From NCBI GenBank assembly GCA_900457075.1, contig UGYN01000003.1, positions 1 through 64,000 of the forward strand: a stretch of 64,000 nt of DNA, read 5' to 3'. The notes beneath the pieces are model-generated. The model saw only the letters and a list, made by a program, of their open reading frames with translations, did no database searches and was not told where the DNA came from. The stretch comes from Serratia quinivorans. GTDB taxonomy: Bacteria; Pseudomonadota; Gammaproteobacteria; Enterobacterales; Enterobacteriaceae. Shown here in pieces: positions 47,709-57,589 of this stretch. The translations under genes were made by a program, and so were the position numbers. The stretch's first letter is position 1. Each line of letters begins with the position of its first letter.

Positions 47709-48194
47709 ATGTTGTTTTCTTTTCAACGTGCCTTGTCCTGCCTGGTGTTTGGCGGTGCGTTATTATTATCGCTGCCGGCACAGGCGTTCTGTTTTAACGA
47801 GGCGGGCGCCCGCTATAAAGTCGACCCCTTATTACTGCGTTCAATGGCCACCGTTGAAAGCAGTCTTAACCCACGTGCTATCGGCAATAATCGCGATAAA
47901 AAAGGACGGGTCACCAGCCGAGACTTCGGGCTGATGCAAATCAATGACCGGCATATCCCACAATTGCGTGCTCTTGGGCTTATTACGAGTGAACAAGACC
48001 TGCTGAGCAATACATGCCTCAATGTACAAATCGGAGCATGGATACTGGCGAAACACCTAAAGCAATGCGGCGTAAATTGGCAATGCCTCGGCTCCTACAA
48101 TGCCGGGTTCGCTGACAACAATGGTCCGCGTCGCATGATTTACGCCCGGAAGATCTATGCCATGTACATGAAGCTCAAGGGAGGTGCGGCCTGA
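47709..48194 (+). CDS. pilT: Lytic transglycosylase PilT
   Basis: Product of 161 residues with a signal peptide ending PAQA-F. The SLT domain shows the catalytic Glu in MATVESSLNPRAIG, then DFGLMQIN and GSYNAG. It cuts peptidoglycan to let the pilus/transfer channel through. It overlaps pilU by one base. Confidence 0.92.
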   Translation: MLFSFQRALSCLVFGGALLLSLPAQAFCFNEAGARYKVDPLLLRSMATVESSLNPRAIGNNRDKKGRVTSRDFGLMQINDRHIPQLRALGLITSEQDLLSNTCLNVQIGAWILAKHLKQCGVNWQCLGSYNAGFADNNGPRRMIYARKIYAMYMKLKGGAA

Positions 48195-48862
48195 TGGCCA
48201 TGTACCTTTTGAAGATCACTCTGCTGATCGGCTTCGCCAGTGTCTTTCTCGTTATCCTCACACAACCGCTCGTTAATCAGGCCAAGCAATTTCTACTCGA
48301 ACATCATGGGCCACCACTCACTCAATTGCAGGTACGTAGCGTCACGATAACTTTCGTCGGCACCGGCACTGTCCTGATCGCAACAACAACATTAGCTGGC
48401 TTCCCGTGGTTAGGTGCCGTCAAAATCATTGGATTACTCGCATGGGGCATCCCAATGGTGTTACTCGACATGCGGAACTACTGGCTGCCACTACGGTATA
48501 CCAATGGATTTTGGCTGACGGGCCTGCTGTTTACATTTCTACCTGAGAGCAGCCTCACCATAACAACTGCGCTTATCGGCAGTGGCAGCATGTTCATCTT
48601 CTTGTATGCCTTTCACTACGGTGCCAAACGCCTTCGGGGTGATGAAGGATTTGGCATGGGCGACGTTCATTTGATTGCTGCGCTGTGTGCCTGGCTTCCC
48701 TGGCAATTGGCCAGCCTGCTGAGCGGATGTGCATTCTTGCTGTTTATCGCCGGGGCGCTTCTGACAAATAAAAGCCCTCAGCCCTATGCTCCTTGGTTAT
48801 TCGCCTTATTGGCGGGACTTGCCGGGTGTTTCCCTCACTCAACCATATTGGGTGTTTTATGA
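48194..48862 (+). CDS. pilU: Prepilin peptidase PilU
   Basis: Product of 222 residues, multi-pass membrane aspartyl protease of the prepilin peptidase family (TadV/CpaA-like short form without the methylase domain). The catalytic Asp residues are in VLLDMRNYWLP and in the GxGD motif (EGFGMGDVHL). It would process PilS and PilV. Confidence 0.9.
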   Translation: MAMYLLKITLLIGFASVFLVILTQPLVNQAKQFLLEHHGPPLTQLQVRSVTITFVGTGTVLIATTTLAGFPWLGAVKIIGLLAWGIPMVLLDMRNYWLPLRYTNGFWLTGLLFTFLPESSLTITTALIGSGSMFIFLYAFHYGAKRLRGDEGFGMGDVHLIAALCAWLPWQLASLLSGCAFLLFIAGALLTNKSPQPYAPWLFALLAGLAGCFPHSTILGVL

Positions 48863-50139
48863 CTGATAACGTTACCCGCCCTCGCATCAATAGGGGGCTA
48901 TCGTTGATCTCAATGGCCATAGTGCTGGGGATCGTATTGATCGCTGCGCCGATCGGACTGGAAAGATATTCCAACTATGTGGAGGAACAAACCTGGGTCA
49001 TAACAGCGACACACCTGAGCACCGTGAGCCAGGGCGCACGCCGATACGTCAAAGATAACTACGACACCCTACTGAATCAGGTTAAGGGCAGCGGTAATGT
49101 CACGGTAACCGGACAAATCCTGCGTGATAAAGGGTATCTGCCGACAGGTTTCTCCCTGACCAACAATAATACTCAGAACTATATCCTCGCGGTGACACGC
49201 AATCCTGCGCAAACCGACAAATTGGTCGCGTTTGTTTTGACGGCAGGTGGTCAAGACATTGCGTTCAAGGGGCAGCGATATATCGCCCAGAACACCTCTG
49301 GCCTTGGGGGATATATCTATCCCGCCAATATTGCCAACGGTGCCGGCGGTGGCTGGCAAGTCAACCTGTCGAGTCTGGGACTCAGTGGGCAGAGTGGTCA
49401 CTTGGCAGCCTATCTGACGTCTGATGTATTGGCCGGTGGGGCGGAGGAAAGTGATCGCTTGTATCGCTTCCAGGTTAACGGTCGTCCCGATCTCAACAAG
49501 ATGCATACTGCGATCGATATGGGGACCAACGACCTGAATAACAGCAATAATATCAATGCACAAACAGGTAATTATCAGCAGAATGTCAATGCTCAAAACC
49601 TGGTCGCCCGCGACGGGATAACCGCAGGTGGCGGTATAGCCGCAGCGGGAGATATTCGCAGCAATAGTGGCTGGCTCATCACCAAAAACGGCAAAGGTTG
49701 GCTCAATGAAGACCATGGCGGTGGGTTATATATGGATGACAACGACTGGATTAAGTCAGTGAACGGCAAAGGGATTTATACCAGCGGTCAACTAAAAGGC
49801 GGGACGGTCAGGTCAGATAGCCGCCTCTCTGCTGGTGAAGTGCTTCAGCTTGACCAGGCCAACAGTGCAGGTACCTGGTGCGGCGGTGCCGGGTTGATTA
49901 GTCGTGATGGTGCTGGCGCGGTGTTGTCTTGCGTCAATAATGTCTGGACACCTACTGGCGGTAAGATTGACAACAATCGCTGTCAATGGGTTGAAGCACC
50001 CAATGCGTGGAGTATGGGCTCCGGATACAAAACAGCCCAATGCCCTACAGGTTGGGTATTGAGTGGGCTTCGCTGGTTCCAAATTCCCAAATATGTCGAT
50101 GACGAGCATGTGGACGCGTTCTGTTGCCCAATGAGTTAA
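48859..50139 (+). CDS. pilV: Pilus-tip adhesin PilV (fixed C-terminus)
   Basis: Product of 426 residues; ATG 48859 overlaps pilU. It has a prepilin-like N-terminus (RPRINRG, then LSLISMAIVLGIVLIAAPIG; Ser at +5 where pilins have Glu). A long repetitive shaft follows (NLVARDGITAGGGIAAAGDI, then GWLITKNGKGW and GLYMDDNDWI). The Cys-containing tip ends CQWVEAPNAW, AFCCPMS. IncI plasmids vary this tip with a shufflon and rci recombinase; neither is present after this gene, so the tip is fixed. The tip decides which recipient lipopolysaccharide is bound. Confidence 0.88.
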   Translation: MTDNVTRPRINRGLSLISMAIVLGIVLIAAPIGLERYSNYVEEQTWVITATHLSTVSQGARRYVKDNYDTLLNQVKGSGNVTVTGQILRDKGYLPTGFSLTNNNTQNYILAVTRNPAQTDKLVAFVLTAGGQDIAFKGQRYIAQNTSGLGGYIYPANIANGAGGGWQVNLSSLGLSGQSGHLAAYLTSDVLAGGAEESDRLYRFQVNGRPDLNKMHTAIDMGTNDLNNSNNINAQTGNYQQNVNAQNLVARDGITAGGGIAAAGDIRSNSGWLITKNGKGWLNEDHGGGLYMDDNDWIKSVNGKGIYTSGQLKGGTVRSDSRLSAGEVLQLDQANSAGTWCGGAGLISRDGAGAVLSCVNNVWTPTGGKIDNNRCQWVEAPNAWSMGSGYKTAQCPTGWVLSGLRWFQIPKYVDDEHVDAFCCPMS

Positions 50140-50250
50140 TCCATCCTCTATTCAGATACTCCCATCATGAAATCCTTTTATTACCTCATAAACACCGGTC
50201 AGTGTTACCAATAAATCGCGTTACCCCACCTTTCCGTAGGACACTCATCA

Positions 50251-50709
50251 ATGAAAACCTTTATGGTCGCATGCACTGTGCTAATGCTCAGTGCATGTTC
50301 GCGTGACATATCTACCCATTCGCTGATTACCCCCCAGGCCCACATCATCAACTCAGCACAGGACATACAAAACACCACGACCCTACTCAACCAAGCTGAC
50401 GCCATTAACCAGACACGTTCATCGTTGCTCATCCCACGAATCACCGCTAACTCTCAGAGGATCTCAGTGGATTGGGACGGCGACGCTATCGAACTGCTCA
50501 GTCAGTTAGCGCATCAACGCGGTTTATCCTTTGCCTATACGGGCGTTCGCCTACCCCTACCCCTGACAATCCATGTACAGGACGCAACCTTTGAACAGGT
50601 TCTGCGTTTGGTTCGCACCCAGATCGATTGGCGAGCTCAGTTGGATCAGCAGCCAACAGAGCTACGACTCTATTTCATGTTACCCCTGAAAAAAGGAAAA
50701 CTGGCATGA
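50251..50709 (+). CDS. traH: Conjugation lipoprotein TraH (DotD-like)
   Basis: Product of 152 residues with lipoprotein signal (ACTVLMLSAC). The C-terminal domain (RISVDWDGDAIELLSQLAHQ, LPLTIHVQDATFEQVLRLVR) has the secretin-N-like fold seen in DotD. With TraI and TraN it would form the outer-membrane core of the type IVB secretion channel. Its stop overlaps traI. Confidence 0.83.
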   Translation: MKTFMVACTVLMLSACSRDISTHSLITPQAHIINSAQDIQNTTTLLNQADAINQTRSSLLIPRITANSQRISVDWDGDAIELLSQLAHQRGLSFAYTGVRLPLPLTIHVQDATFEQVLRLVRTQIDWRAQLDQQPTELRLYFMLPLKKGKLA

Positions 50710-51494
50710 CACAAAAAGCCCTGGCCCTGTGCCTGGCACTGGTCACGGTGCCGGCTATCGGGGCTACAACTGAATCATCCCCTCCACCAAGTATTGATGC
50801 CTATTTGTCACCCAAGACCATAGACAAACATGGCCTTAACGACACGCTCTGGCAGCTACTAAATGATGCAGGCCAAACCGTGGGCTTTCGTGGGGGAAAG
50901 GCTCAACGCGCCTGGGAGCTTCAACAGGCTCTGAATGGTCAGAACGATGCGCTTAATCGCCTATATACGTTCGCCCCCCTCATCAGCAGACAAGGTTGGT
51001 TACCGCCGGTGATCGTGGCATCTGAATCTCTGGCCCACATTACCGATAGTCAGATCCGCACAGCCAACAAGGTCTACAACATTCTCGTTCCCGAGCGATT
51101 TGTCAGTAACCCGCCGACCTGGCGCCAATATTTGCTGGCTGGCCTGAGCATCAACACAGACATTCCAACGGAAATCCGCCCCAAAAATGGAGACGAAGAA
51201 AAAGTCTGGAGAGCAGCCATAGAGAAAGGATGGCAGGAAGGGCGAGAAAGTGCCGACCGAACCCTGGAAAGTAATTTTGGACGGCTGACCCGGGATTACA
51301 CCGGCATGGTGCGTTATTCCACCCTTGTACAACAGGGCATGATCACACCTCCAGTGGTCAGCGAACAACTGCAGTCTGTCACCGGTTCGAAAGACAAGCT
51401 GATGCTGGGCGACAAAGTCCGTGACCTGAAACAACGTGCCGGCTTCGAACTGGATAAAAAACGCTGGAAACCCGCGATAAACACCCAACAGTAA
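50706..51494 (+). CDS. traI: Conjugation protein TraI (DotC-like)
   Basis: Product of 262 residues with a signal peptide ending IGA-T. It contains the DotC hallmarks: GFRGGKAQRAWEL, FAPLISRQGWLPPVI, PPTWRQYLLAGLSI and WQEGRESADRTLESNFGRL. It is an outer-membrane-core subunit paired with TraH. This TraI is the IncI-type name and is unrelated to the F-plasmid relaxase. Confidence 0.9.
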   Translation: MTQKALALCLALVTVPAIGATTESSPPPSIDAYLSPKTIDKHGLNDTLWQLLNDAGQTVGFRGGKAQRAWELQQALNGQNDALNRLYTFAPLISRQGWLPPVIVASESLAHITDSQIRTANKVYNILVPERFVSNPPTWRQYLLAGLSINTDIPTEIRPKNGDEEKVWRAAIEKGWQEGRESADRTLESNFGRLTRDYTGMVRYSTLVQQGMITPPVVSEQLQSVTGSKDKLMLGDKVRDLKQRAGFELDKKRWKPAINTQQ

Positions 51495-51524
51495 TCAACA
51501 TCACACTCAGCAAGGAGTGTCGAC

Positions 51525-52682
51525 ATGACGGATTTAGACAGTTTTGATTTCAGGGGCGGTCTTACCGCTGACAAACTCCGAGAGTTCTTCGTTCACTGTT
51601 ACCGCCATAATGTATCGGATATTCATCTGCAAAGTGGCAGTCCCATCGTTGTCGATCATCATGGCCGTAAAGTGGTCGCCGGTCAGTTCCCTCTGGAGCA
51701 TGCCAATTTGGTTCGCCTGATTGATGAGGTGTATACCCCGGATATCAAATCCCTCGTTCAAGGGGGGCAAGGTGCCGATCGTCCCCTGCAGTTAGAAGGC
51801 GACAATAATGGCCGTTTTGGACTCGAACGCGGTGAGCGAGTCAGATTTCGGACCAACTTCATCCAGGCGACGATCGGTGCACTCAATACCGCCATTGCCA
51901 TGACTCTGCGTATCATTCCGTCGAACATCCCCATCCTTGAGGATATGGGGATAGAAGAGGATTTGTTCCGCAGCTTTTTACCGATGGATGGCATGGGGTT
52001 GGTCTGCGGCCCGACGGGTTCGGGAAAGTCCACGCTTCTGGCCTCCGTATACCAGCATTACGGTGAAACAAACCCTAACGGCAAACTGGTGACCTATGAG
52101 GATCCTGTCGAGTATTTGTTAAATAGCCCTCGATTATTGCTGCGACCGCAGCAGTCTGAAATAGGACGTGATGTACCCAGTTTTGCCCACGGTTTGCGCC
52201 TGGCTTTACGTCGGGCTCCCCATATTATCGGCATCGGTGAAATCCGTGACCTTGAGACGCTCCAGGCTGCAGTCGCTTGCGCCCAGTCCGGACACTTAAC
52301 GTTAGGTACACTTCACGCCTTCTCACCCGGGCATGCCTTTTCACGCTGTGTCTTGATGGCACCCAACGACTCACGTGAACAAATCGCCTTCGACCTTCTG
52401 GACGCCATGCGCTTTGTCGTTGTGCAACACCTGTTGCCGACGATCGACGGCAAACGCCAGGCTGTCCGGGAATATGTGCTGTTTGATGACGACTGGCGCC
52501 ACCGGCTTGGACTCGAACACTACTCACGCTGGCCCGACATGATCAACGCAACGCTACGGGAAAAACAAAGTCGGATCGCAGATCAAGCCTGGACGCTGTT
52601 TGTAGAAGGCCGCATCGATAGCCGTGTCGCAGAACGGGTGATCGGTTGGCGGGAGTTCACCGATAAACAACGGAGATATTGA
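51525..52682 (+). CDS. traJ: Conjugation ATPase TraJ (DotB-like)
   Basis: Product of 385 residues, a VirB11/PilT-like hexameric ATPase. The Walker A CGPTGSGKST is near residue 162, the Asp box is LVTYEDPVEY, the Walker B/His region is IIGIGEIRD and GHLTLGTLHAF. It energises channel assembly or substrate transfer and is distinct from the pilus motor PilQ. This is not the F-plasmid regulator of the same name. Confidence 0.92.
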   Translation: MTDLDSFDFRGGLTADKLREFFVHCYRHNVSDIHLQSGSPIVVDHHGRKVVAGQFPLEHANLVRLIDEVYTPDIKSLVQGGQGADRPLQLEGDNNGRFGLERGERVRFRTNFIQATIGALNTAIAMTLRIIPSNIPILEDMGIEEDLFRSFLPMDGMGLVCGPTGSGKSTLLASVYQHYGETNPNGKLVTYEDPVEYLLNSPRLLLRPQQSEIGRDVPSFAHGLRLALRRAPHIIGIGEIRDLETLQAAVACAQSGHLTLGTLHAFSPGHAFSRCVLMAPNDSREQIAFDLLDAMRFVVVQHLLPTIDGKRQAVREYVLFDDDWRHRLGLEHYSRWPDMINATLREKQSRIADQAWTLFVEGRIDSRVAERVIGWREFTDKQRRY

Positions 52683-52948
52683 TGAATAACGACTATTCCC
52701 CCTGGCTCGACAGTGGGCGACCCGCCACCTTCTGGGGTATTCCCGTGTTGGTTTATCTGGTGCTGCTTATCTGGGTCATTTGGCCAAGTCTGCCCATGCT
52801 CATGTTTTGCATCGCCTTGCTGATTTTTTACAAGGTGCTGGCCATCTTCGGTTACACGCTAACAGTGCTGTTGCAACGACTGCTGCACCGGATGCGGGGA
52901 AACATCATTACCGGGCGACCTTGGTGGTATCGAAAATTTTTTGAATAG
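52682..52948 (+). CDS. traK: Conjugation membrane protein TraK (IcmT-like)
   Basis: Product of 88 residues. It opens YSPWLDSGRPATFWGIPVLV, with one or two membrane segments (about residues 19-55) and a basic end (RGNIITGRPWWYRKF). Size and pattern match IcmT, the TraK counterpart in Dot/Icm-type systems. It overlaps the TraJ stop. Confidence 0.82.
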   Translation: MNNDYSPWLDSGRPATFWGIPVLVYLVLLIWVIWPSLPMLMFCIALLIFYKVLAIFGYTLTVLLQRLLHRMRGNIITGRPWWYRKFFE

Positions 52949-52956
52949 GAGCTGTG

Positions 52957-53094
52957 ATGAAAGAACAATATGCAAAATCTGACACGCCATTTCTGGCCGG
53001 CTATTTACTCCAATCCCTGATATACCGCCCTACTCGCATTTGGATTGGCATCTATTCGGGTAATGTCGATGAACTGGGCTGGGAGGGGGAATGA
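52957..53094 (+). CDS. Small hypothetical protein (45 residues)
   Basis: ATG 52957 with AGGAGC six bases before it. The product runs MKEQYAKSDTPFLAGYLLQS and on to a Trp-rich acidic end (DELGWEGE). It overlaps the primase start by four bases (ATGA), which together with the ribosome site suggests translational coupling. No recognised family. Confidence 0.55.
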   Translation: MKEQYAKSDTPFLAGYLLQSLIYRPTRIWIGIYSGNVDELGWEGE

Positions 53095-56000
53095 AAGTCA
53101 CTGAACCGACTTACCTGGTGATCCCGTTTGAGCAACTTAAAGAAGCCAAGCGCCAGGCTGGAAAACTTGAAAATGGTCAGAATGCCCTTGAGTTCGATGC
53201 TGATAAAAAACTGTGGTTCGCCAGACCAGGGGCGGATCTCAGCAAGTTGTCGCGATGGCGGACAGACACTGCCCTGGTGATGTCTGCACAGGGCGATCCC
53301 CAACAGGAATTTGGCGACTTTATCCGCGTCCTTGGGGGCAAACTTAGCGGGCCTCCAACAATGGATGGGAAAGCTCACCGTATCGCAATGGATGATGATA
53401 AAGCCGGGAAACAGTCAGGGGTTTATGTGGGCCATAAGGATGGCTTTGCCAACGGCTGGTTCACCGACCATCGCGCGGGAGATCACCGTAACGTTTGGTC
53501 ATCAGCCTCTGCCCGGCCAGATCCTACTGTTATTGCTCACCAAAAGGCGATAGCCGCTCAGGAGCAACTTCGGCGTGAACAACGCAAGATAAAGGAACAC
53601 AATCAGGTCGCACAGGCATCCGCCTCTCGTTACGCCCCCCCTCAATCAGGCTGGCCATAATCATGCTTACCTGAACAAAAAAGGGGTCAAAGCCGCAAAA
53701 GGTCTCCGCTCAGAACGAGAAAACCTGGTCATTCCTCTCAGCAATGCGGCCGGGGATATCCGTACACTGCAAACCATCGCCCCCGACGGTAGTAAACGCC
53801 TCAGCAAAGGTGGCCAAAAGGAGGGCAGTTTTTTTGTCGTCGGTGGTTCATTGAAAAATGGCAGTCCCATCGTCTTTGCCGAGGGGTACGCGACTGCATC
53901 CAGTGGGGCAATGGCCCTTCAGCATCCCGTCGTCATGACCGTTGACTCCGGCAATCTGGTGAAAGTGGCGAAAGCCCTGCATGAACGCTATCCCGACAGC
54001 CCTAAGTTATTTTTGGGGGATGACGACCTGCCAAAACCCAAACGCCCGGGCAACCCCGGTAAAGAGAAAGCAGAAGAAGCCGCCGACGCCACGGGCGGCA
54101 CGGTAATACTGCCGACGTTTACGCCGTCAGAACGGCAACAAGGCCTCACCGATTTTAACGATTTTCACCAGGCTCGAGGGTTAGAGGCATTAACCCAGTA
54201 CCTGGCCCCCACATTTGCCGCACTGAATATCACTCAAGTGGAGCCCACAGTGGAAAATACCCCTATCGCTGAACCGGCACAGGCACCGGTAGACGAGATG
54301 CCACCTCCGTCCATACCGGAACCAACCGAACCGAACATCAGTACCAACGACGCTAAGATGCCAGCGTCATCCGATCCTGAGCCAACTGTCACAGTGGCAG
54401 CATCTGCTGAACCTTCGCTGCCCGTCCAGGAGGACTATGCCGACTACAGTCATATTATTGCAGAATTGAATGATCAGGAGGTCCTGGAGTATTCACCTAC
54501 GGCACCTGTCTCACCCTCCATGAAGGATGAGCAGGAAACTGATGATAATAAAGCAGTAGATAAACAGGCAAAAATTGCACCAACAGAAATAACATCGCTC
54601 ACCGCAGCAGCGGAGCAACTCGAAGACATAGCTGCACCTGTTTCGTTTGCCAGTCGCCTCGCACCAACGCCGGCTTCTGGCCCAATCAACGAAAGCGCCA
54701 ATACGCCTCCAACGGAAACGCAGGCTTCCGATGTTGAGCTCGAAGTTGACGGTATACGGATAGAAATGCCGGACGGCAAACAAAGTCGCCAGGTCACCCC
54801 TCTTGATCTGGATGCATTAATGCAACAGATCACTCATGAAATTGCAGCAGATGGCCGTTCTGTAAAATATTTGTTCTCCGGTGAGCCGGCTTTTGTTGAC
54901 CACGGTGACCGACTCACGATGGCCAATGCCACGGCGAGCCAAAACGATGCCATGACCTTGACTGCCCTGCTGGTTGCCCGTGAGCAATATCGGGGACGTA
55001 TTGAATTGACCGGCAGCGATGAGTTTAAACAGCGTGCTGTGACGTTGATCGCCGAGTACAACCTCGATGTCAAAATGAAGAACCCACAACAACAGTTAAT
55101 GCTGGATGAAGCGCGCAAGGCATTGAGCAATGAACCCGCACCGGGAGACACCCCAACGCCAGTCGGAACGCCGACGGCGGCGATTGTGCCAGAACGAGAG
55201 TCAACATCACCCTCTGTTGCCCCCTCAGAAAAAAACAGTCTCCCGCCGGAACTGAGACCGACGGTATTGCCGACCGATGAACCCCGTAACGCCAGCCGCA
55301 AAGAGAGCGAAGCCGGACTGACCGGCACCTTACTGGGGCACGGTCAGGCTCGCTATAACTTCGACGAGTCGGAGAACAACAGCTACTACGTGCATTTACG
55401 CACGGCTGGGGGCGAGCGGTACATTTGGGGGAAAGAACTGGCCCAAATCGTACCCGCCAGTGGTCTCAAGAAGGATGACGTTGTTACGCTGAGATGGTTA
55501 GGCAATAAAGAAGTAACTGTTATGGCTAAAATTCGGGATGAAAAGGGAAAGGTCATTGTTAATGCCGACGGTACTGAGAAAACGGAGGAAATCGCCACCC
55601 ATCGAAACCAGTGGGAGATTAAATCGGCTATCGACCCACAATTACTGGTCAGTCACGAACAACAGGCCACGCCACCGGCGACATTGGTTGCTTACGACAT
55701 GACCCACTTTACCGCGTTGCAGCAACAAGTGATCCAACTGGCCAAAGATGCCGGTATCTCGTTGCCACCGCTCCCTGAACCTACCAACGATCTGGTGTGG
55801 CTTAAACCCAACGGAGAAGGAACTGCCGCCCCGGCAACACGTCCGGCACAACCAAACCTGCCGGTACAAACCCAGGATGCCGGCACGGTATTGATGAAAG
55901 CTATGGACAGTGAAAATCAGCTCAAGCTACTGCTGGTTAAAGGCCTGGGTGAGTATGTTCAGGGCGTTGTGCAATATCAGGACGAATATCATCCGGTGCT

Positions 56001-56325
56001 GGGCAAACTCTGCACCAATGACAAGGGCCATCGTTATCTGGCACTCAATGCTGTGACTACCGAAGGTGTAACAGCGATTGGCTACGGTAATGCAGTCAAT
56101 CATGAGTCGGGAGCCAATAATGCCTTCGTTTTCCGGCTGAAAGGGGAAAAGGATCGCCTCTACGCCCCGTTGGTTGAACCGGCAAAGTGTCCCCCGGCCC
56201 TGCATAAACAACTTGGGTTTACGCACGACTACATTCCACCGTCGCAAACCCCGCAGCGCCGGGACATCGATATTGTGGAGAACACCTCCCGGCCTACCCC
56301 GCAGTCACCCCGCCCTGGGGTGTAA
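53091..56325 (+). pseudogene. Plasmid DNA primase (DUF5710-Toprim-LPD7), split by frameshift
   Basis: Two overlapping frames make one gene of about 1077 residues. Frame 1 (53091-53660) holds a DUF5710-like domain (YLVIPFEQLKEAKRQAGKLE, KKLWFARPGADLSKLSRW) and a TraC-primase N-region (DGFANGWFTDHRAGDHRNVW). A run of seven C (53635-53641) breaks the frame; reading six C joins directly to LNQAGHNHAYLNKKGVKAAK in frame 2. Frame 2 continues the Toprim domain (FAEGYATASS; DDDLPKPK), a Pro/Glu/Thr linker, an LPD7 domain (VKYLFSGEPAFVDHGDRLTM, RIELTGSDEFKQRA) and a conserved C-terminus. It would lay primers on the transferred strand, taking the place of Sog in IncI plasmids. The shift may be a sequencing error, slippage or inactivation. 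Confidence 0.85.
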
Positions 56326-56334
56326 GGAGTTATT

Positions 56335-56820
56335 ATGCAATTACACTCAATTTTACTGGCCGCGTTGCTGGCCAGTACGTTGCCGACGCATGCCGCGACG
56401 TGTCGGGCAGCCTCAGCGGCTCAAATCGGTGCTCAAAACAGCTATGAACGGGATCGCAAAGCAGCAGAAGCCTGGTCTCAGCGCGAAAATCAGGTGTCCA
56501 GTGGGTTGCAACAGTGTTTAGGCGATATCAGTACAGCGATCACCGTGCCAACCTTTCCCGACCTGAGCGGTATTCTCAACGGCATCAAAGACAAGATTTG
56601 CCGCGCCGCGCACGACAAGATCCAAGAGTATATTCCGAGTCAAATTGACCCCTGGGGGGATTTATCTTCTCGCAGCGGTGGCCTGGTTGGCACATCTTCC
56701 CGTTCAGTCAATGCGCCAAAGAATTACGCACCAACCTCTTACCAACAGGTCCCTGTTACTTCGTCACCGCCATCGCAACCCTCGAACGCGACCGGCGGGG
56801 ATTACCTCTTTAGTCGTTAA
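56335..56820 (+). CDS. traL: Conjugation protein TraL-like, secreted
   Basis: Product of 161 residues with a signal peptide (MQLHSILLAALLASTLPTHA-A). The periplasmic part has three Cys (ATCRAAS, LQQCLGD, DKICRAA) and a helical core, then a Ser/Pro-rich tail. It takes the TraL place between the primase and traM. The assignment rests on position and size. Confidence 0.65.
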   Translation: MQLHSILLAALLASTLPTHAATCRAASAAQIGAQNSYERDRKAAEAWSQRENQVSSGLQQCLGDISTAITVPTFPDLSGILNGIKDKICRAAHDKIQEYIPSQIDPWGDLSSRSGGLVGTSSRSVNAPKNYAPTSYQQVPVTSSPPSQPSNATGGDYLFSR

Positions 56821-56912
56821 TACGTCTTCCGCCAAATCAGCGGATGTCACCTGTTCCTCCTTGCAGCCTCACCGGGCATAACCTGGTGGGGCCAGTGCCC
56901 GTGGATAACGTC

Positions 56913-57587
56913 ATGCAAAAAAAACAACCTGTGACTCCTGCCCCGGAGTTACCTGGTCCCTACGACGCCGCCATCGCGCAGCATCAGGCCAACCAATTGA
57001 ATGTTAGCTTTACCCGCAAGTCATTGACCACAAACGTGTGGCAAAGCGCCACCATCACCCTCTGTTTGTTGATTATTGGTGTGTTGATCTACGCCGTTTT
57101 GCACCCACCGGTGAAGTATTTCGCCACACAGGATGGTCGCGTAATTCCCCTTACGCCAACAGACCAGGCAGCGTACAGCGATGCCGATGTGACCGACTTT
57201 GGTAACCGTGTGATACGAGAAGCCTTCACGCTCGACTTTGTCAATTACCGAACGCAGATGAATAACCTGCTTCCGCGTTTTTCCGATGAAGGATTTCGCA
57301 GTTACTACACGGCGTTGACGACGTCCAATGTCCTCACGGCCGTTAAAGACAAGAAAATGAACATGTCCGTTATGACCTCTCCGGGCGTCATCGTCAGCAA
57401 AGGGACGCTGGAGAACGGTGTTTATGCCTGGAAAATCCAGTACCCCACAAAATTCAAGATGACGGGCCAAACGTCGTCACTGCCCGAACAAAGTTTTGTT
57501 GTATCGCTGCTGATTCAACGTACCGATCCCCGGTTGAAAAACACCGGCATGGAAGTGTCCCAGCTCATTACCTATGAGGCTCAATAG
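56913..57587 (+). CDS. traM: Conjugation protein TraM (DotI/IcmL-like)
   Basis: Product of 224 residues from ATG 56913 (MQKKQPVTPAPELPGPYDAA); the frame also has an ATG at 56844, less likely as it has no ribosome site. One membrane helix (ATITLCLLIIGVLIYAVL) precedes a periplasmic nuclear-transport-factor-2-like domain (YFATQDGRVIPLTPTDQAAY, EAFTLDFVNYRTQMNNLLPR), typical of DotI/IcmL/TraM. It is an inner-membrane channel subunit. Confidence 0.9.
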   Translation: MQKKQPVTPAPELPGPYDAAIAQHQANQLNVSFTRKSLTTNVWQSATITLCLLIIGVLIYAVLHPPVKYFATQDGRVIPLTPTDQAAYSDADVTDFGNRVIREAFTLDFVNYRTQMNNLLPRFSDEGFRSYYTALTTSNVLTAVKDKKMNMSVMTSPGVIVSKGTLENGVYAWKIQYPTKFKMTGQTSSLPEQSFVVSLLIQRTDPRLKNTGMEVSQLITYEAQ

Positions 57588-57589
57588 TC

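Noticed and set aside
50140..50250. Possible shufflon sites after pilV
   Set aside because: I looked for repeated inverted sites and alternative tips and saw none in the 110-bp gap.
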